64,000 nt of DNA, from assembly GCA_032622095.1 (NCBI GenBank), contig CP136063.1, positions 29,576,987-29,640,986 of the forward strand, read 5' to 3'. Positions 11,712 through 23,510 of the stretch are shown one piece after another (position 1 is the stretch's first letter; each line of letters opens with the position of its first letter). The DNA is from Siphonodentalium dalli. Taxonomy: Eukaryota; Mollusca; Scaphopoda; Gadilida; Siphonodentaliidae. Below the pieces are notes generated by a model. That model ran no database searches and was not told the DNA's origin. It saw only the letters and a list, made by a program, of their open reading frames with translations. Both the position numbers and the translations under genes were made by a program.

Positions 11712-12228
11712 GGGGACATTTGACTTTTGATGCGTAGCCATAGGAACAGCCCAGTGCTCTATATCGCAATACGGTATCATCCGAATGGTCTGTTCTAAAA
11801 ATAGTAACATGAACGGTACCGATTTAATATTCGAAATAAAATCAATATTAATTGATAGAAGCTTTTCCGGACATGGGTCTTCAGTTCATATCTATTATTT
11901 TATACACACGCAACTATTTAAAATATGTTATTTAAAGAGATACTCCATCTTTAACGTTTATTTGTGACAAAATTGTTACAAAACAATTCTGGTCTCTGTT
12001 AACGGTAACCACTATTGTTCGTTAGCTGAACAAACACACCTTTTTAGACCAGAAAATATTCTAAATAAAATTAATATTAATCGATAGAAGCATTTCCGGA
12101 CATGGGTCTTCGATTCAGATCTAATATTTTATACCCCGGTAACTATATAATACATGTTTACAAATAGATAATCCACCTTTATACCCCGGTAACTATATAA
12201 AACATGTCTACAAAGAGATAATCCACCT
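11712..12228 (+). mobile_element. MITE-1 with inverted left half and duplicated right end
   Basis: 11712-11950 is the MITE-1 left arm in reverse orientation, ending CCATCT then TTAA at 11951-11954. From there the right half runs forward to CCACCT at 12228, followed by TTAA. The terminal segment of about 55 bp is present twice (about 12131-12180 and 12181-12228). An inversion of the left half plus a terminal tandem duplication explains the order. Confidence 0.8.
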
Positions 12229-12429
12229 TTAAAGGTTACCTGCGTTTCTCGAGTGAATGCCATAACTACTTCTTGTTTTGATCGATCAGCTGTTCTGTGA
12301 CCAGTTCACAACAATATTCCATCATATACACGCGTGGGCGTCCTAATTCGCTAGTGTTTCACGGTAATACTATGTGTAGTGAGGCTTCGATGGGGTTAGT
12401 TTTAATTAACCAAAGTTCATCGGTATATC

Positions 12430-12573
12430 ACACTCGTGTGTGCGATTGTGTATTTGCATATGTTGAGTCAGATTACTCGAGTCAGCGAATGATTTCCGAC
12501 ACACATCGCACTGAAAAGATCCATCACCCGTGTGGATTCTCTTATGAACAGTCAGCTTTCCAGATTGTGTGAA
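12430..12573 (-). pseudogene. Decayed last fingers of the 12.4-13.9 kb array
   Basis: On the minus strand, beyond the TGA of the 164-residue frame, a finger pattern continues in another frame: a KRIHTGD linker, then CDVCRKSFADSSNLTQHMQIH. The array was therefore longer and its end has been lost by frameshift. Confidence 0.7.
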
Positions 12574-13155
12574 TTAATTCTTTCCCGTGTGGTTTCTCCT
12601 ATGTAGGCCTATAGTCAGATTTCGAGCATTTGCTAATACTTTCCCACATATGTCACATTCGCGCGAGTCATCGCCTGTATGCTTTAATCTAATATGTTGA
12701 GTCAGATTACTTTGGTGAGCGAACGATTTCTCACATATATCACACTGATACGGACGATCACCCGTGTGGATTCTCTTATGTTGAGTCAGATTACCAGATT
12801 GTGCAAATAATTTTCCACATACATCACACTCGTGCGAGAGATCACCTGTGTGGATTTTCTTATGTTGAGTAAGATTACTTTTATAGGTGAACGATTTCTC
12901 ACATATATCGCACTGATATGGTCGATCACCTGTGTGGGTTCTCTTATGTACACTCAGAGTTCCGGATTGTGTAAATACTTTTCCACATATATCACATTCG
13001 TGTGAGCGACTGTGCATTTTCATATGATCAGTCAGATTACGCGAGCCAGCGAACGATTTCTGACACATATCACACTGAAAAGGTCGATAATTTGTGTGGA
13101 TTCTCTTATGTGTAGTCAGATTTCGAGAATTTAATAATACTTTCCCGTCTATGTC
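12574..13155 (-). pseudogene. C2H2 array, distal part after a frameshift (6 fingers)
   Basis: The minus-strand frame is open through six C2H2 fingers and ends at 12574. Upstream of the first Met (13068) the same frame continues through FQCD and a dead finger in which both zinc-binding Cys are lost (EYDIDGK for ECDICGK). It then meets the 13154-13909 frame with a one-nucleotide shift. Two finger types alternate: one with QCDxCxKSF and a GDRP linker, one with ECDICGKVF and a short linker. The last finger has an insertion between its His residues. It is best read as the 3' part of the next entry, broken by a frameshift, unless an intron lies there. Confidence 0.7.
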
Positions 13156-13909
13156 ATACTCGTGTATGTATTTTCTTGTGTTGAATCAGACCACTTGGGT
13201 CAGCGAACGATTTCTCACATATAACACACCGATACGGACGGTCGCCTGTGTGGATTATCTTATGTTGAGTCAGACAACTTGGACCAGCAAACGATTTTCC
13301 ACATATATCGCATTGATACGGACGATCACATGTGTGGATTATCTTATGTACAGCCAGATTTCCAGCACGTGAAAATACTTTCCTGCATATATCACACTCG
13401 TACGGTCCATTATGGATTTGCATATGTTGAGTCAGATTTTTAGCACCAGCGAATGATTTCTGACACACATCGCACTGAAATGGTCGATCACCCGTGTGGA
13501 ACCTCTTATGTACAGTCAGATTTCTATAATTTACAAATACTTTTCCGCATATCTCACACTCGTGTGAGCTATTATGTATTTGCATATGTTGAATCAGATT
13601 ACTCGATCCAACGAACGATTTCTGACACACATCGCACTGAAATGGTCGATCACCCATGTGGAACCTCTTATGTACAGTCAGATTTCTAGAATTTGCTAAT
13701 ACTTTCCCGCATATATCGCACTTATATGATCGTGAGTTATCGCCTGCATGCATTATCTTACATGTATGTTGAGTCAGAATACTTGAGTCAGCGAACGATT
13801 TATCACATATATCGCACTGATAGGGACGATCACCAGAGGCATGAGAGTGGACTCTCATGTGAACAGTCAGAGTTTCAGAGCGTGTGAATACTCCCTCCTT
13901 ATTTATCAC
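13154..13909 (-). CDS. C2H2 zinc-finger array, 8 good fingers plus one degenerate
   Basis: A 251-residue frame. The first unit (VFTRSETLTVHMRVH) lacks its Cys pair; eight canonical fingers follow, ending KKIHTRV. Finger 2 has a wider His spacing (HTCKIMH). Neighbouring fingers alternate between a QCDxCQKSF form and an ECDICGKVF form, so the array grew by duplicating a two-finger unit. Nuclear DNA binding is expected from the family; no effector domain is visible. The start at 13909 is only the first Met, because the frame is open a little further upstream. The 3' continuation is out of frame by one base. Intact length is therefore doubtful and the locus may be a pseudogene. Confidence 0.65.
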   Translation of the reverse strand: MINKEGVFTRSETLTVHMRVHSHASGDRPYQCDICDKSFADSSILTQHTCKIMHAGDNSRSYKCDICGKVLANSRNLTVHKRFHMGDRPFQCDVCQKSFVGSSNLIQHMQIHNSSHECEICGKVFVNYRNLTVHKRFHTGDRPFQCDVCQKSFAGAKNLTQHMQIHNGPYECDICRKVFSRAGNLAVHKIIHTCDRPYQCDICGKSFAGPSCLTQHKIIHTGDRPYRCVICEKSFADPSGLIQHKKIHTRV

Positions 13910-13989
13910 ACGCGAATGAGCTATAAAATATATGTGGATTCAGATGTCAATATAGGCAGAACAATTCCGATAAGTACACCGACATGACC

Positions 13990-14115
13990 AATTTAGTCTA
14001 TTTTTAGACAACGAACACCGATTTCCTTTGTTCCTTGGAAGTTAGAAGTAACATTTCCTAATCTGGTTTCGTAGAGTATAGATATCATATATTGGGCGAC
14101 AGCAGCCCAAACAGC
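13990..14115 (-). promoter_or_regulatory. Upstream segment shared by two minus-strand finger loci
   Basis: This stretch resembles 27340-27465, including CTTTGTTCC, GAAGTAACAT and TATATTGGGCGA. Both lie 80-250 bp upstream of a minus-strand finger array. It may be a 5' exon or promoter duplicated with the gene. The role is inferred from position and similarity only. Confidence 0.4.
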
Positions 14116-15183
14116 CAAGTATAGTTTAATCTAACAGTGGATTCGGCCTAACTCAAATTTGTGTTAGCATTCCACCAACTACAGCAATGTTTTGAGATTG
14201 GTGTAAAGGAAGAAAGCAGAGACGTTTAGAACCATATATTGCAACAATTGCTAACAATGTGGTTACCATCAACAGATCGGAATACAATATTCATGTTGAT
14301 AGGATATCCATTGAAGAAGTTTAGCACCCAAGTACCGGATTTTGCTCTAACCCCAAATTCTCTGTTAAAGTTTGTTTTCTCGACTGATAATTCATAAGTA
14401 GGATCTCGGCAAATGTTTTCTGGTTGATGTGGACTTGTAACCCTTGGGGGATTTTAAATATTCAAAATTGCAACAACCTACCCAAAACGGCACATGTTCG
14501 TACAGGTGTGACCATGTTCTATTTAGTATCAGGAGTGAGAAATCACGTTAGGATGTCTTTTATGTATGTAAGTTTACACTTGATCTTTAGAATGTTACCT
14601 GCCTTACTTTCGTAGGATTATACAAAATGGTGGCTGAACTGGCGGCCATAAAAGAAAATTTGTTGAATTTCATAACACGTGAACTTCAACCGGAGATCTA
14701 CACTTTTGTAACGTGACACAACCTTGGCCCTCAATATAGTACACTGTTTTAGTTGCTGCACATGTTCTCATGTGCAGGTAGAACAGAAATCGATCAAATA
14801 TGTCGAAATACTTCAAATTTCGTTACAAAGAAGCACTCAAATGCGATGAAAAGTGCACTGAAAACGCATCGCAGTGCAATAAAATGTGTCGTGCGTATAC
14901 AGTGTGTCGTGCGTATACAGTGTGTCGTGCGTATACAGTGTACATGTATAAATATGATTGACTGTCTAATCAAACCCATGTTCATAATAATGGGATATTG
15001 ACATTTTGATATTTGTGGAATGACACTATATTAACCCTTTACCCAACAAAACGGCCAAAACCGGCCAAATAAAGCTTCAACAGCCTAAAATATCTTCGGT
15101 CTGTCTCAATAGAACCATACAAATATGGATATCATTGGAACCGGCTCCTTGACCACATTGTGATAGTTACAGTTATGCCCTGT

Positions 15184-15369
15184 GCCAATGCATTCTCTTA
15201 TATATACGAGTCGACCATAGGTCGCCTCGCATATATAAGAGAATGCATTGGCCATTTTTTCTTACATTCTTTAACAATTTTATAATTTTTAATGTGTTAA
15301 GCCAATGCATTCTCTTATATATGCGAGGCGACCTATGGTCGACTCGCATATATAAGAGAATGCATTGGC
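15184..15369. repeat. Paired 69-bp hairpins forming a larger inverted repeat
   Basis: Two palindromes, 15184-15252 and 15301-15369, both start GCCAATGCATTCTCTTATAT and end with its inverse. The central segment of the second is the reverse complement of the first, so the pair also forms one long inverted repeat around a 48-bp spacer. Homology extends a few bases outward (CTGTGCCAATG). The block is absent from copy 2 of the surrounding element, so it looks like a foldback insertion. Confidence 0.9.
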
Positions 15370-15439
15370 ACAGTGCCGTTTATTGAGATATTTTAGAGCA
15401 GAGCAAGAATCTTATTGGTCTCTCCCTCCAGACATTGTT

Positions 15440-16865
15440 TATGAAATGATTCCTCTTTTCTTCGCAGCTGGAATGCACTATACAACGCGAGGTCAATTGA
15501 CTCACAGCCGGATTATGTATTTAAGCTATTCGTGAGGGTGAGCACACTATGCACCACATCTGTGACATGTGGTATGTTTACTGACATGGCGATTGGTCAT
15601 AGAAGCCCATGCATAATCGACATCACGCTAAAATCAGAGAGTGTTTATACATTTTGGCATATAGTCTACATAAATGCAATTGTCGAATTAACAACTTGAA
15701 TTGTATGCGAGAGAAGTGGGCAACCGCACTCAGAAGTGTCACAAAGAAGAAGCAAGGTCGACAAGACTGATTGAGACTCATTAAAGCATAAACTGGATCT
15801 GCATATTGACCCACTTGACCCGAATAATGTGGAGTCCGAACAAGTGACTACCAATTCCTCGGTCAATGTGGATAAGACAGTGGAACTTGGTCGAGAACTG
15901 ATGATGATTTTCTAATAAGGGTGGCCGTCGAGTTTTAATAGTACGAATAGCCGGAACATGAAAACAATTGCAACAGTCATTATTCACATACACATTGGCA
16001 ACGGAAACCCGTAACGGAAACCCGTTTGACGCATAAGTTATTTCTGCGATGGCTATGGGAACAAATAATAGCACGGGAGCTTGAAAATAAATTGATGACA
16101 TCATTACATATAAGCTATCGCCCTACCTACCTTCAATGTTTTGAGTCCAACGGACATACGAACGAAGCTAATTCCAAACAGACATGATGAAAGCTCAACG
16201 CGTCGACGTACCGAATAATGGGATCATCAATACCACCTTCCGTGAAATTCTATTCTATCCTATTGCAATTATATTCTATATTATTGCAATTATATCGCCG
16301 GTCAGCACTGCACTTAGTGCATGACTTTCTTGACGAATATTTGTCATATATACTTGCTTTAATGACAAGACAGATGTTTAGTTGATACTCGATGGTATTA
16401 AAAAAACTCGACATAAAAATAAAAAACCGATGCGATTAGCCCGAGATAAAGAGGCTAGCAGAGTTTGGGCTCAAGCAAAACACAAAGCTGTCTCCACAAA
16501 CAGTTATTCTCACAGTGAGCGATAACAAAGCACAGCTTATTGACATGATTGTTAGTGATTTCCTGGTAAAACGGGAATGTTTTCACAAAACAAATAAATG
16601 ACTCTTAGTAGAGGGAGAGGATCATATACCTGCTGAAATAAATAAGGTCACATTTATCAATAGCTTGATTTCAGATCGATTAAAATGGAGTTTCTCTTAT
16701 TGCCCTACAGGTTGCGTGTGTAGTAGCCCAAACGTCGTTAGCTATGGCAGATGACATCGATATATTTGTATTGTTGTTCCGTTTTCTTTACCACTGTGAT
16801 TTATCTGACCAGATATTATTGGTCGCACCCACAAAAGGACGAACAACAATAATCATCACTGGATT
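15440..16865 (+). pseudogene. FEN/XPG-like element protein, N-terminal and central parts (dead)
   Basis: Translated pieces match the copy at 32.8-34.2 kb: PLFFAAG near 15460, IDPLDP and SVNVDK near 15805-15870, SDNKAQLID near 16520, and MADDIDIFVLL near 16745. Stops and shifts interrupt every segment. The ADD-D-FV motif corresponds to the acidic strand of PIN/FEN-like nucleases. It belongs to the interrupted element 14318-23515. Confidence 0.75.
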
Positions 16866-17600
16866 GCTTAACAGTTGTCGTGTAAAACATTTGCAGTAGG
16901 TTAGCGTTATTTAGAATTTGTGGATGTCCTTTAACATGGGGAAAATAGACTACTGCGCTTGAACGAGCATGTGAATTTATCGTTTTTAATGTAGAGCAAC
17001 TTGATAATCAATAACAGAGGCATTCTCTGTCAAATACAGTCGCTCTATGTACGGTACTAATTGCTGAACTTTCTAAAGTAAACTACGCGTAAACGGGTAC
17101 ATACTGTAAATTATAGAAGGTGTCGGAATCGGCCTAATCGCCCCAGGGCCAACTCGCCCCAGTCGACGTGTGCCAATTCGGTACACACTATAAGATGTAT
17201 CTGAGGCTGAGTCCGACTCGGAATAAAAGGTGTAACCGGGGTGTTATATAGCGTTTGGTCCGTTGTTTCTCAATGAATATTATTGAAATTTGGTGTATAT
17301 GTCCGGGCTGGGACATGGAATACAACAACGTTTGAATTGTTTTTAAATTTACAAATTTGTTGATTTTATTCATTTTTTTCGTTCTGACACACACTATAAA
17401 GTGCATGCGACCGGCTCCAAAATAAAAGGTGTGAGCGGACAACTTTTCGTTCTTTCATTCTATAAAGTGTAAACGGTCGGCCCCATTTAAAAGGTTAAGC
17501 GGCCTTTGTGCTTAGTGTTATAGGCAGTCGGATTAACTAATTGGCGACTCTAAACTATTGTGTTTTGGGGTATTTGAGCTTTTTTGTGAAAAAATAATTG
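16866..17600. other. Start of an inserted block; degenerate short repeats, no gene
   Basis: Begins where similarity to the FEN-like element stops. Contains a loosely repeated AATAAAAGGTGTAA-type motif (about 17220, 17420 and 17490). No credible ORF. Confidence 0.45.
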
Positions 17601-17629
17601 AGGACGTGAATACATTTATTTTAAATGAT

Positions 17630-17960
17630 AACTTTATTTAATGATAATAAAGACATACAATATAAACACGAGACATACATAATTTATAAACTGTTAACAA
17701 AAGATATCAAATTCAATACATGGCAAAGATGACTCAGTGAAGTTTATAAAGTGAACATAAAAACATTAAGGTAAGAATCTTTTTAAGGAATGCAAACTTT
17801 ATTTAATGATAATAAACACATAAATTAAAATAACAAACATGAGACATACATGATTTATAAACCGTTAACAAAAGATATCAAATTAAATACATGACAAAGA
17901 TGACTCAGTGAAGTTTATAAAGTGAACATAAAAATATTAAGGCAAGAATCTTTTTATGCA
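17630..17960. repeat. Tandem duplication, about 165-170 bp
   Basis: ACTTTATTTAATGATAATAA at 17631 recurs at 17796, and GTAAGAATCTTTTTA at 17772 recurs as GCAAGAATCTTTTTA at 17942. The two copies differ by small substitutions and indels. Confidence 0.85.
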
Positions 17961-17984
17961 TTACTAAACCGTTTAGCACAGACC

Positions 17985-19330
17985 ACAGTCCACTTCACTC
18001 ATCCGATCATCACCAAACTTCATATTTATCTTGATATTGATCAGATGAGAGCTATCAAATATTTTTTGAATTTCATAGGAAAAAATGGTCGCCAGCGGCC
18101 ATATTGCATTTACGGTATATGTTATCGCGTCATATCGATATCTAGTATTACTTAGAAATTTCACCTTTCCAGATTCATAATTGCTCCATTGACTGTAACA
18201 GATGAAATTATTCCCCTCTTCGGATAGAGTGTCACTGAAACTTTATTTTGTCAGACTGTCTGTATAGTCACTGATTATATGTGGCAATAATCTGTAATAA
18301 GATGTAGCACTATTTTATTTTATATTTATATGCAGTGCTGTTTTTATACAAAAATTCTAATCCCCCCCCTAGATCATCATGTGATCGACCATACATCGCG
18401 CGCGAGGACCTGGTTGAATTAAGGGGGGTTTTATGGATCACTTCTGTCCTCAAGCTAGATTATACTTATGCCATTTAATGGCATGTATCTAACGTGGAGG
18501 GTTAGATATGCTTGAGACACCACCACTCTTCAATTCACACCAAGTTCTCAGCTGTCATCTTCGGATATTAGAACCCATAGCCATGGTATATGGTTTATTT
18601 TGTGTATACTAGTAATATAATTATTTTCAGTACCTTTATATACCAGTACTGTGTATAACAATGCATATAAATGAATCCATGTATACATGTATATTGATTC
18701 AACGGATTCAGTGGTTTTGTTTATCAGTCTATCAAATTTGCGGGGAAAACATGGCCACCAGCAGTACACCCTGCTAAATTTCAAATTTGAATCAATTGGC
18801 GCACCCTGCAGCCAGCTTTTATTGGAGAACTTTTTCTCATGTGGATATTTTGGGTCACCGCTAGATGTGAGCCGTATTTTGTTCTCAAACTTTCCTTGTG
18901 AAAACATCACTGCCAGCGGTGATCTTGAATTTTACTATTTTTATGGCTAAATAATTTGGTTGATCCTACAGACGACACCCCTTGTCCGATCGTCACCAGA
19001 TTCCACAATGATCTTCTGGATAACCAGGGTGAGAGTATATTTAATTTTTCCGAATTTCGTTAAAAAACATGACCACAGGCAGCAATTTGGTATCTTACTC
19101 TTTTGCATGACTGAATTGTTTAGCAACTGTACAGAAATATCCCTCATCTGATAGTCACCAAACTTCATATTGATCTTCGGGCTGACAACTAGATGGGAGC
19201 TATCGAATGCTTTGAATTCGTTTGGAAAACATTGTCGCCAGCAGTCATCTTCTATTTTGGTTTTTATATACATGTATATCTCTTCATGCGGATAGCCAGT
19301 ATTACGTAGGTACTTCAACTTTCCGCATTC
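17985..19330. repeat. Diverged tandem repeat, about 190-bp unit
   Basis: Related blocks contain a GATCATCACCAAACTTCAT-like segment, a GAGCTATCAAAT-like segment, and a GGAAAACAT(GGTCGCCAGC) core. They occur near 18000-18180, 18720-18920, 18970-19110 and 19140-19330. Divergence is high, so it is an old array. Short ORFs in it are not supported. Confidence 0.55.
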
Positions 19331-19504
19331 CTGTCATCATTTGAAATATAAAAATTTACCTGATACATGCACCCTTCAAAATTTGTTTCGTCGTATCTAT
19401 TTTAATGACCCGTATTGTAATATTTATATAGATATATTTGTCAAACATTTCTTTGTACAATATACAGGTATCTAGTTTGTAACTAAATCTAGAAATATAT
19501 AATA

Positions 19505-20000
19505 GTAGCTGGTGGACCCGACTTCGTCCGGGATGTTCCCCTCTGATTTTCGGAGAATTGCGCGATTTAACCTTGAATTGACCATTTTAAAGGTGAAGGT
19601 CATGTCGGGGTCACGATTTGACCCGTCCAAAACACTTCCCGGACAAAAGTGCCCAACAAAAGTACCCGTCGAAATCCGCCCGGCTTTACCCGATTTGACC
19701 TTGAATTGACAATTTTGAATGTCAAGATCAGGTCGGGGTCATGATTTGACCCATCTGAAACATTCCTGGGACAAAAGTAACGGTAGGTATCAAATTTCGT
19801 TGAAATCCTTCCGTTTTACCAGATTTGACCTTGAATTGATCTTTTTGAATGTCAAAGTCAGGTCGGGATCAAGATTTGACCCGTCCAAAATACTCCCTGG
19901 AAATAATTTCCCCTAGGTATCAAATTTCGTCAAATCTGTCCGGCAGTTTTCCCGGCCATAGCTAACAGACAAACGACAGACAAATGTCCAAAATATATAT
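19505..20000 (+). repeat. Dispersed element with GACCTTGAATTGAC subrepeats (forward)
   Basis: Opens with AGCTGGTGGACCCGACTTCG. It then repeats an about 130-bp block containing GATTTGACCTTGAATTGA, GTCGGGGTCA, GATTTGACCCGTCCAAAA and GGTATCAAATTTCGT, and ends near CGGCCATAGCTAACAGACAA. The same family lies inverted at 27466-28130. The sequence from 20000 to 20400 starts again with CTAGCTGATGTACTCGACTT and carries a diverged version. Confidence 0.75.
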
Positions 20001-20404
20001 TAGACTAGCTGATGTACTCGACTTCATTCGGGCTATTTAGGGATTTTTTTGTGATCGCTTCCATCTGGACAGTACCCAGTATATACATCGTCTGGCCAAA
20101 CTATTATTTAATTGGTCCAGAAACATGCCTATATCAGCACGTTCGAGGACATGGTCCCACGTGAAATTGGACCCGTCCATGTTGCTCCCGGGATCGAAGT
20201 AGTCCTACACACATTTTTAGTCGGATCGGTCAAGGTCCAGAAACATGCCTATGAGCGAGGTCAAGTTGACACGTTAAATACCAAATCCGAGTCGGATCGG
20301 TCGAGCAGTGTTATAGTCTATAACACATACACACATGCATTCATACATACACACATACAGACAGGTGTTCCAAAATGTATAATCGATAGCTACAAGAATT
20401 CTAT

Positions 20405-20508
20405 GTTAGATAGTTCACGGGCGACCTGATGCATGCATCTTAGTTTTCTTGTATATACATGGTGCGATACCGTCGCGGCTCTACGTTGAATAAGGATATG
20501 TACTGCCC
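20405..20508 (+). pseudogene. FEN-like protein, helix-hairpin-helix region (dead, split)
   Basis: The sequence from TTCACGGGCGACC to TATGTACTGCCC matches 34235-34325 of copy 2, the part coding for the LTGC...GIGKCTAL segment. It is cut at TTAA (20509-20512) by a MITE-1. The next matching bases (ATTCTCAAAGTT) resume at 22737, directly after the far TTAA at 22732-22735. Confidence 0.75.
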
Positions 20509-20859
20509 TTAAAGATGGATTATCTCTTTAAATAAAAAATTTGAAATAGTTCCGTGGGTATAAAATAATAGATATGAACTGAAGACCCCTGTCCGGAAAA
20601 GCTTCTATCAATTAATATTGATTTTATTTCGAATAATAAATCGGGACCGTTCATGTTACTATTTTTATAACAGACCATTCGGGTGATACCATATTGCGAT
20701 ATAGAGCACTGGGCTATTCCTACGGCTACGCAACGAAAGTCAAATGTCACAGATTGGTTGTTTGTATTGTTTTGTTCCACAGATATAAGCGCTAATAAGT
20801 ATAATTAACGTTTATATGGAGGTATGTAAATTTCTCAAAAGCGCACAATCGAGCGTTAC

Positions 20860-22270
20860 GCGCCTTGTGTACAATGAATCACTCATACCGGCGGTGGTAC
20901 TTTACTCAGCTGCGGACAGTATCCAGTTACCCATTCGAGCGCTCCAGTTAAAATTACGCCCAAATGGGATCGCCATGTCATGTGTACGTATTCATCCCTT
21001 GCAACAAGGACATTGAAATAACTAGTACAGAATATCCACCTCTGGCACCTGCTACTCTTCAATATTATCCAATTTGAAACTGTAAATTATCACATGCATG
21101 CGTCAGTCCACTGACAGTTAAAATTACTCGAGTACTTTCAGTCACACAAAACAGTTTGACCAGTCACCACACATCCATTTGTATTTGTAGAGCGGACAAA
21201 CTCAAAAAGCTCACTAGAAGTAGGAGTTTAGTCCATCGGCACCACACACGGGCTTGTGATACATCATTTTGAAGGTTATGACATTCCGCATCGGATAGGA
21301 CCCATGTGTGAAATATACAAATGATGCAAAAGATGATTTTTAGCTGATTAAGTGCCAAAATTCAGCAAAAATCCCTGTTTTTGTAAAATTCGGCAAAATG
21401 AGAAATAAAAGTATAGAAACGCGAACATTTTGCGCTAAAATATTGTAGTCTACATATCTCTAGATATTTACTATGATAGTGGTACGATTTCTCTGATATA
21501 ACGAAGATTTTGTTTAGATTTATTGTAAAAATAGACAAAATAGCGCAATATGCTACGATATGGCATGTTACACACTTATAAATACAAAGTAATACAATGC
21601 CATGATTGCGGTGATAGATGTAAAAATTTCTTAAATTTACGTGGAAAATAGACAAAAAATCATTCATTTTCAGTTGTTTCGCCCCTCATAATAGGCGATT
21701 ATTCAGTATTGCATTGAATGGAGATCCCGTATATAATACCTAATCTTATGGAAATATATACTGCATATGATTGTAGGATAAGAATGTCATTATTTGCCAT
21801 AGATGCTATGTGGTGGTAGATTGTGTCACCCCCACCCCAAAATTCAGAAGAAACAAAATCAGTTTTAGAAATTTCGGTATGGCAGAATACAAAAGCCCAT
21901 CTAGATGGGTGATAATTCAATTCCATTTTGAACAATAATCCAGGACAAACTCTCAAGAGTTGACGAGACACATAATGCATATGAATGTTTTCGTATTGTA
22001 TCATCTTCTGTCACATTTGTTTGGTTACGTTATTGCACCCATCGCCCCAAGAGTACAATACATTGCAAAATGAGACAAACACGGAATATTCCTATACACA
22101 TTTATGCATTATGCACATACCTTATCAAGCTGAGTCGTTTGATAGCTACTTGAGTTGAAGAAATTACATCATTGTATATGTTTGGTGCGCCGCGTAGTTG
22201 GGACACGCCCATTGGTGCTCGACTGGTGGTGTTCTGCGCGTGGTCATTTGAAAAGACTCTCTGTCAAAAC
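20860..22270. other. Sequence inside the split MITE-1; no gene recognised
   Basis: AT-rich with only short frames. No conserved motif or clear terminal repeat was found. Confidence 0.45.
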
Positions 22271-22273
22271 CAC

Positions 22274-22482
22274 CGCCTGTTTGTACTGATCCCATTAACA
22301 CACTGCGCGTAATTAATTCTTTAATTATATTGACGCCCCTTTGTGTTACTCAATGCCCTAAGCAGCATAACGCCTGTTTGTACTGATCCCCTATACATAC
22401 TGCGCGTAATAAATCTCTATTCATTGATCGACGCCCCTCTGTGTTACTCATTGCACTAAGTAGCGTAACGCCTGTTTGAGCC
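22274..22482 (+). repeat. Two 97-bp tandem units plus start of a third
   Basis: CGCCTGTTTGTACTGATCCC at 22274 and 22371, and CGCCTGTTTGAG at 22469. Each unit also has CTGCGCGTAAT, GACGCCCCT and TGTGTTACTCA blocks. Confidence 0.9.
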
Positions 22483-22735
22483 ACTTTGGAATAATTACAT
22501 ATATGTTATTTGAGACAAAATAAAATTGTGACATAAAATTTCTGGTCTCTGCTAACGGTAACCACTATTGTTCGTTAGCTGAACAAACACATCTTTTTAG
22601 ATAAGAAAATATTCGAAATAAAATTAATATTAATCGATAGAAGCATTTCCGGACAGGAGTCTTCGATTCAAATCTAATATGTTATACCCCGGTAACTATA
22701 TAATACATGTTTACAAAGAGATAATCCACCTTTAA

Positions 22736-23510
22736 CATTCTCAAAGTTTTAAATCACACTCTGAGATATTATCTGTTACAATCGACGGAGTTGTATATAT
22801 ATCTTTATTTTCCCTCCTTAACTGAAGAGTTATATATATATAATTTATATCAACACAATCAACACTCCCACCACCAGATAATACATAAAGGAAAAATACA
22901 AAATCCTACATCAATAGGTGAACTCTAGATCCGTCTATACTGTTAGCGAACTCAATGGAATATTTTGAACATGACTAGCTGATACACAAGCAGTCCCATG
23001 TTGATGGTCAAAATCTCACCCATATCCACATAGTCAACCAGAGGCTCGACGGAAAATACGATCAAACCAAGTCGGCCGTAGCATGGCTGCAGTGCCAATA
23101 CTGAATTATCTACCCCAACCGACGAAGCGTTAATTGAAACTATTAAACGTGCCCATTTACAAGTATGTGTATGGAGACATACGCTTGACTGCGCACCTCC
23201 TGAGCTCAATCCATATTGATACGAATGGTAGAGAGAGGACGGGTTATTGATCCTAACCGTCGTTCCAACTGAGTAGCCACTGGTTCCGGAGAGTATACTA
23301 ACACTCAAGGGATATCGTGCTTCATACGCCCCTTGCATGGCCACAGGTTGTGTGCAGACACGCGCGGTTAATGTGCACGGCATTATATTCGTGTGAGGGG
23401 GCAGTAGGTTATGAACATGCTGAAACATCGACCTTGCGAGGATACTGATGACATACACTAAAACTCTGGGTACATTAATTCTTGAATTTACCAATGTTGA
23501 TTTGCATGTG
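22736..23510 (+). pseudogene. FEN-like protein, C-terminal part (dead)
   Basis: 22736-22790 and about 22965-23510 match 34327-34385 and 34440-34880. Recognisable pieces are EARRKI, PPTDEALIETIKRAHLQVCVWRH, TVVPTE-like and a Cys-rich tail. Frame breaks are frequent. The 180-codon minus-strand frame over the same bases (22952-23494) is an antisense shadow. Confidence 0.75.

Larger units (their letters stand above)
20513..22731 (+). mobile_element. MITE-1 inserted in the FEN-like element, itself interrupted
   Basis: The left half is 20513 to about 20858 and the right half about 22512-22731, with TTAA at 20509-20512 and 22732-22735. Flanks rejoin into continuous FEN-like sequence as seen at 34310-34340, which gives an empty site. 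The left half carries the same extra central insert as the copy at 7667. The sequence between the halves is a later insertion or rearrangement without a clear end. Confidence 0.8.

Noticed and set aside
22952-23494. 180-codon minus-strand ORF
   Set aside because: The plus strand here matches the C-terminal part of the FEN-like element protein at 34.4-34.9 kb; the minus frame is a shadow.
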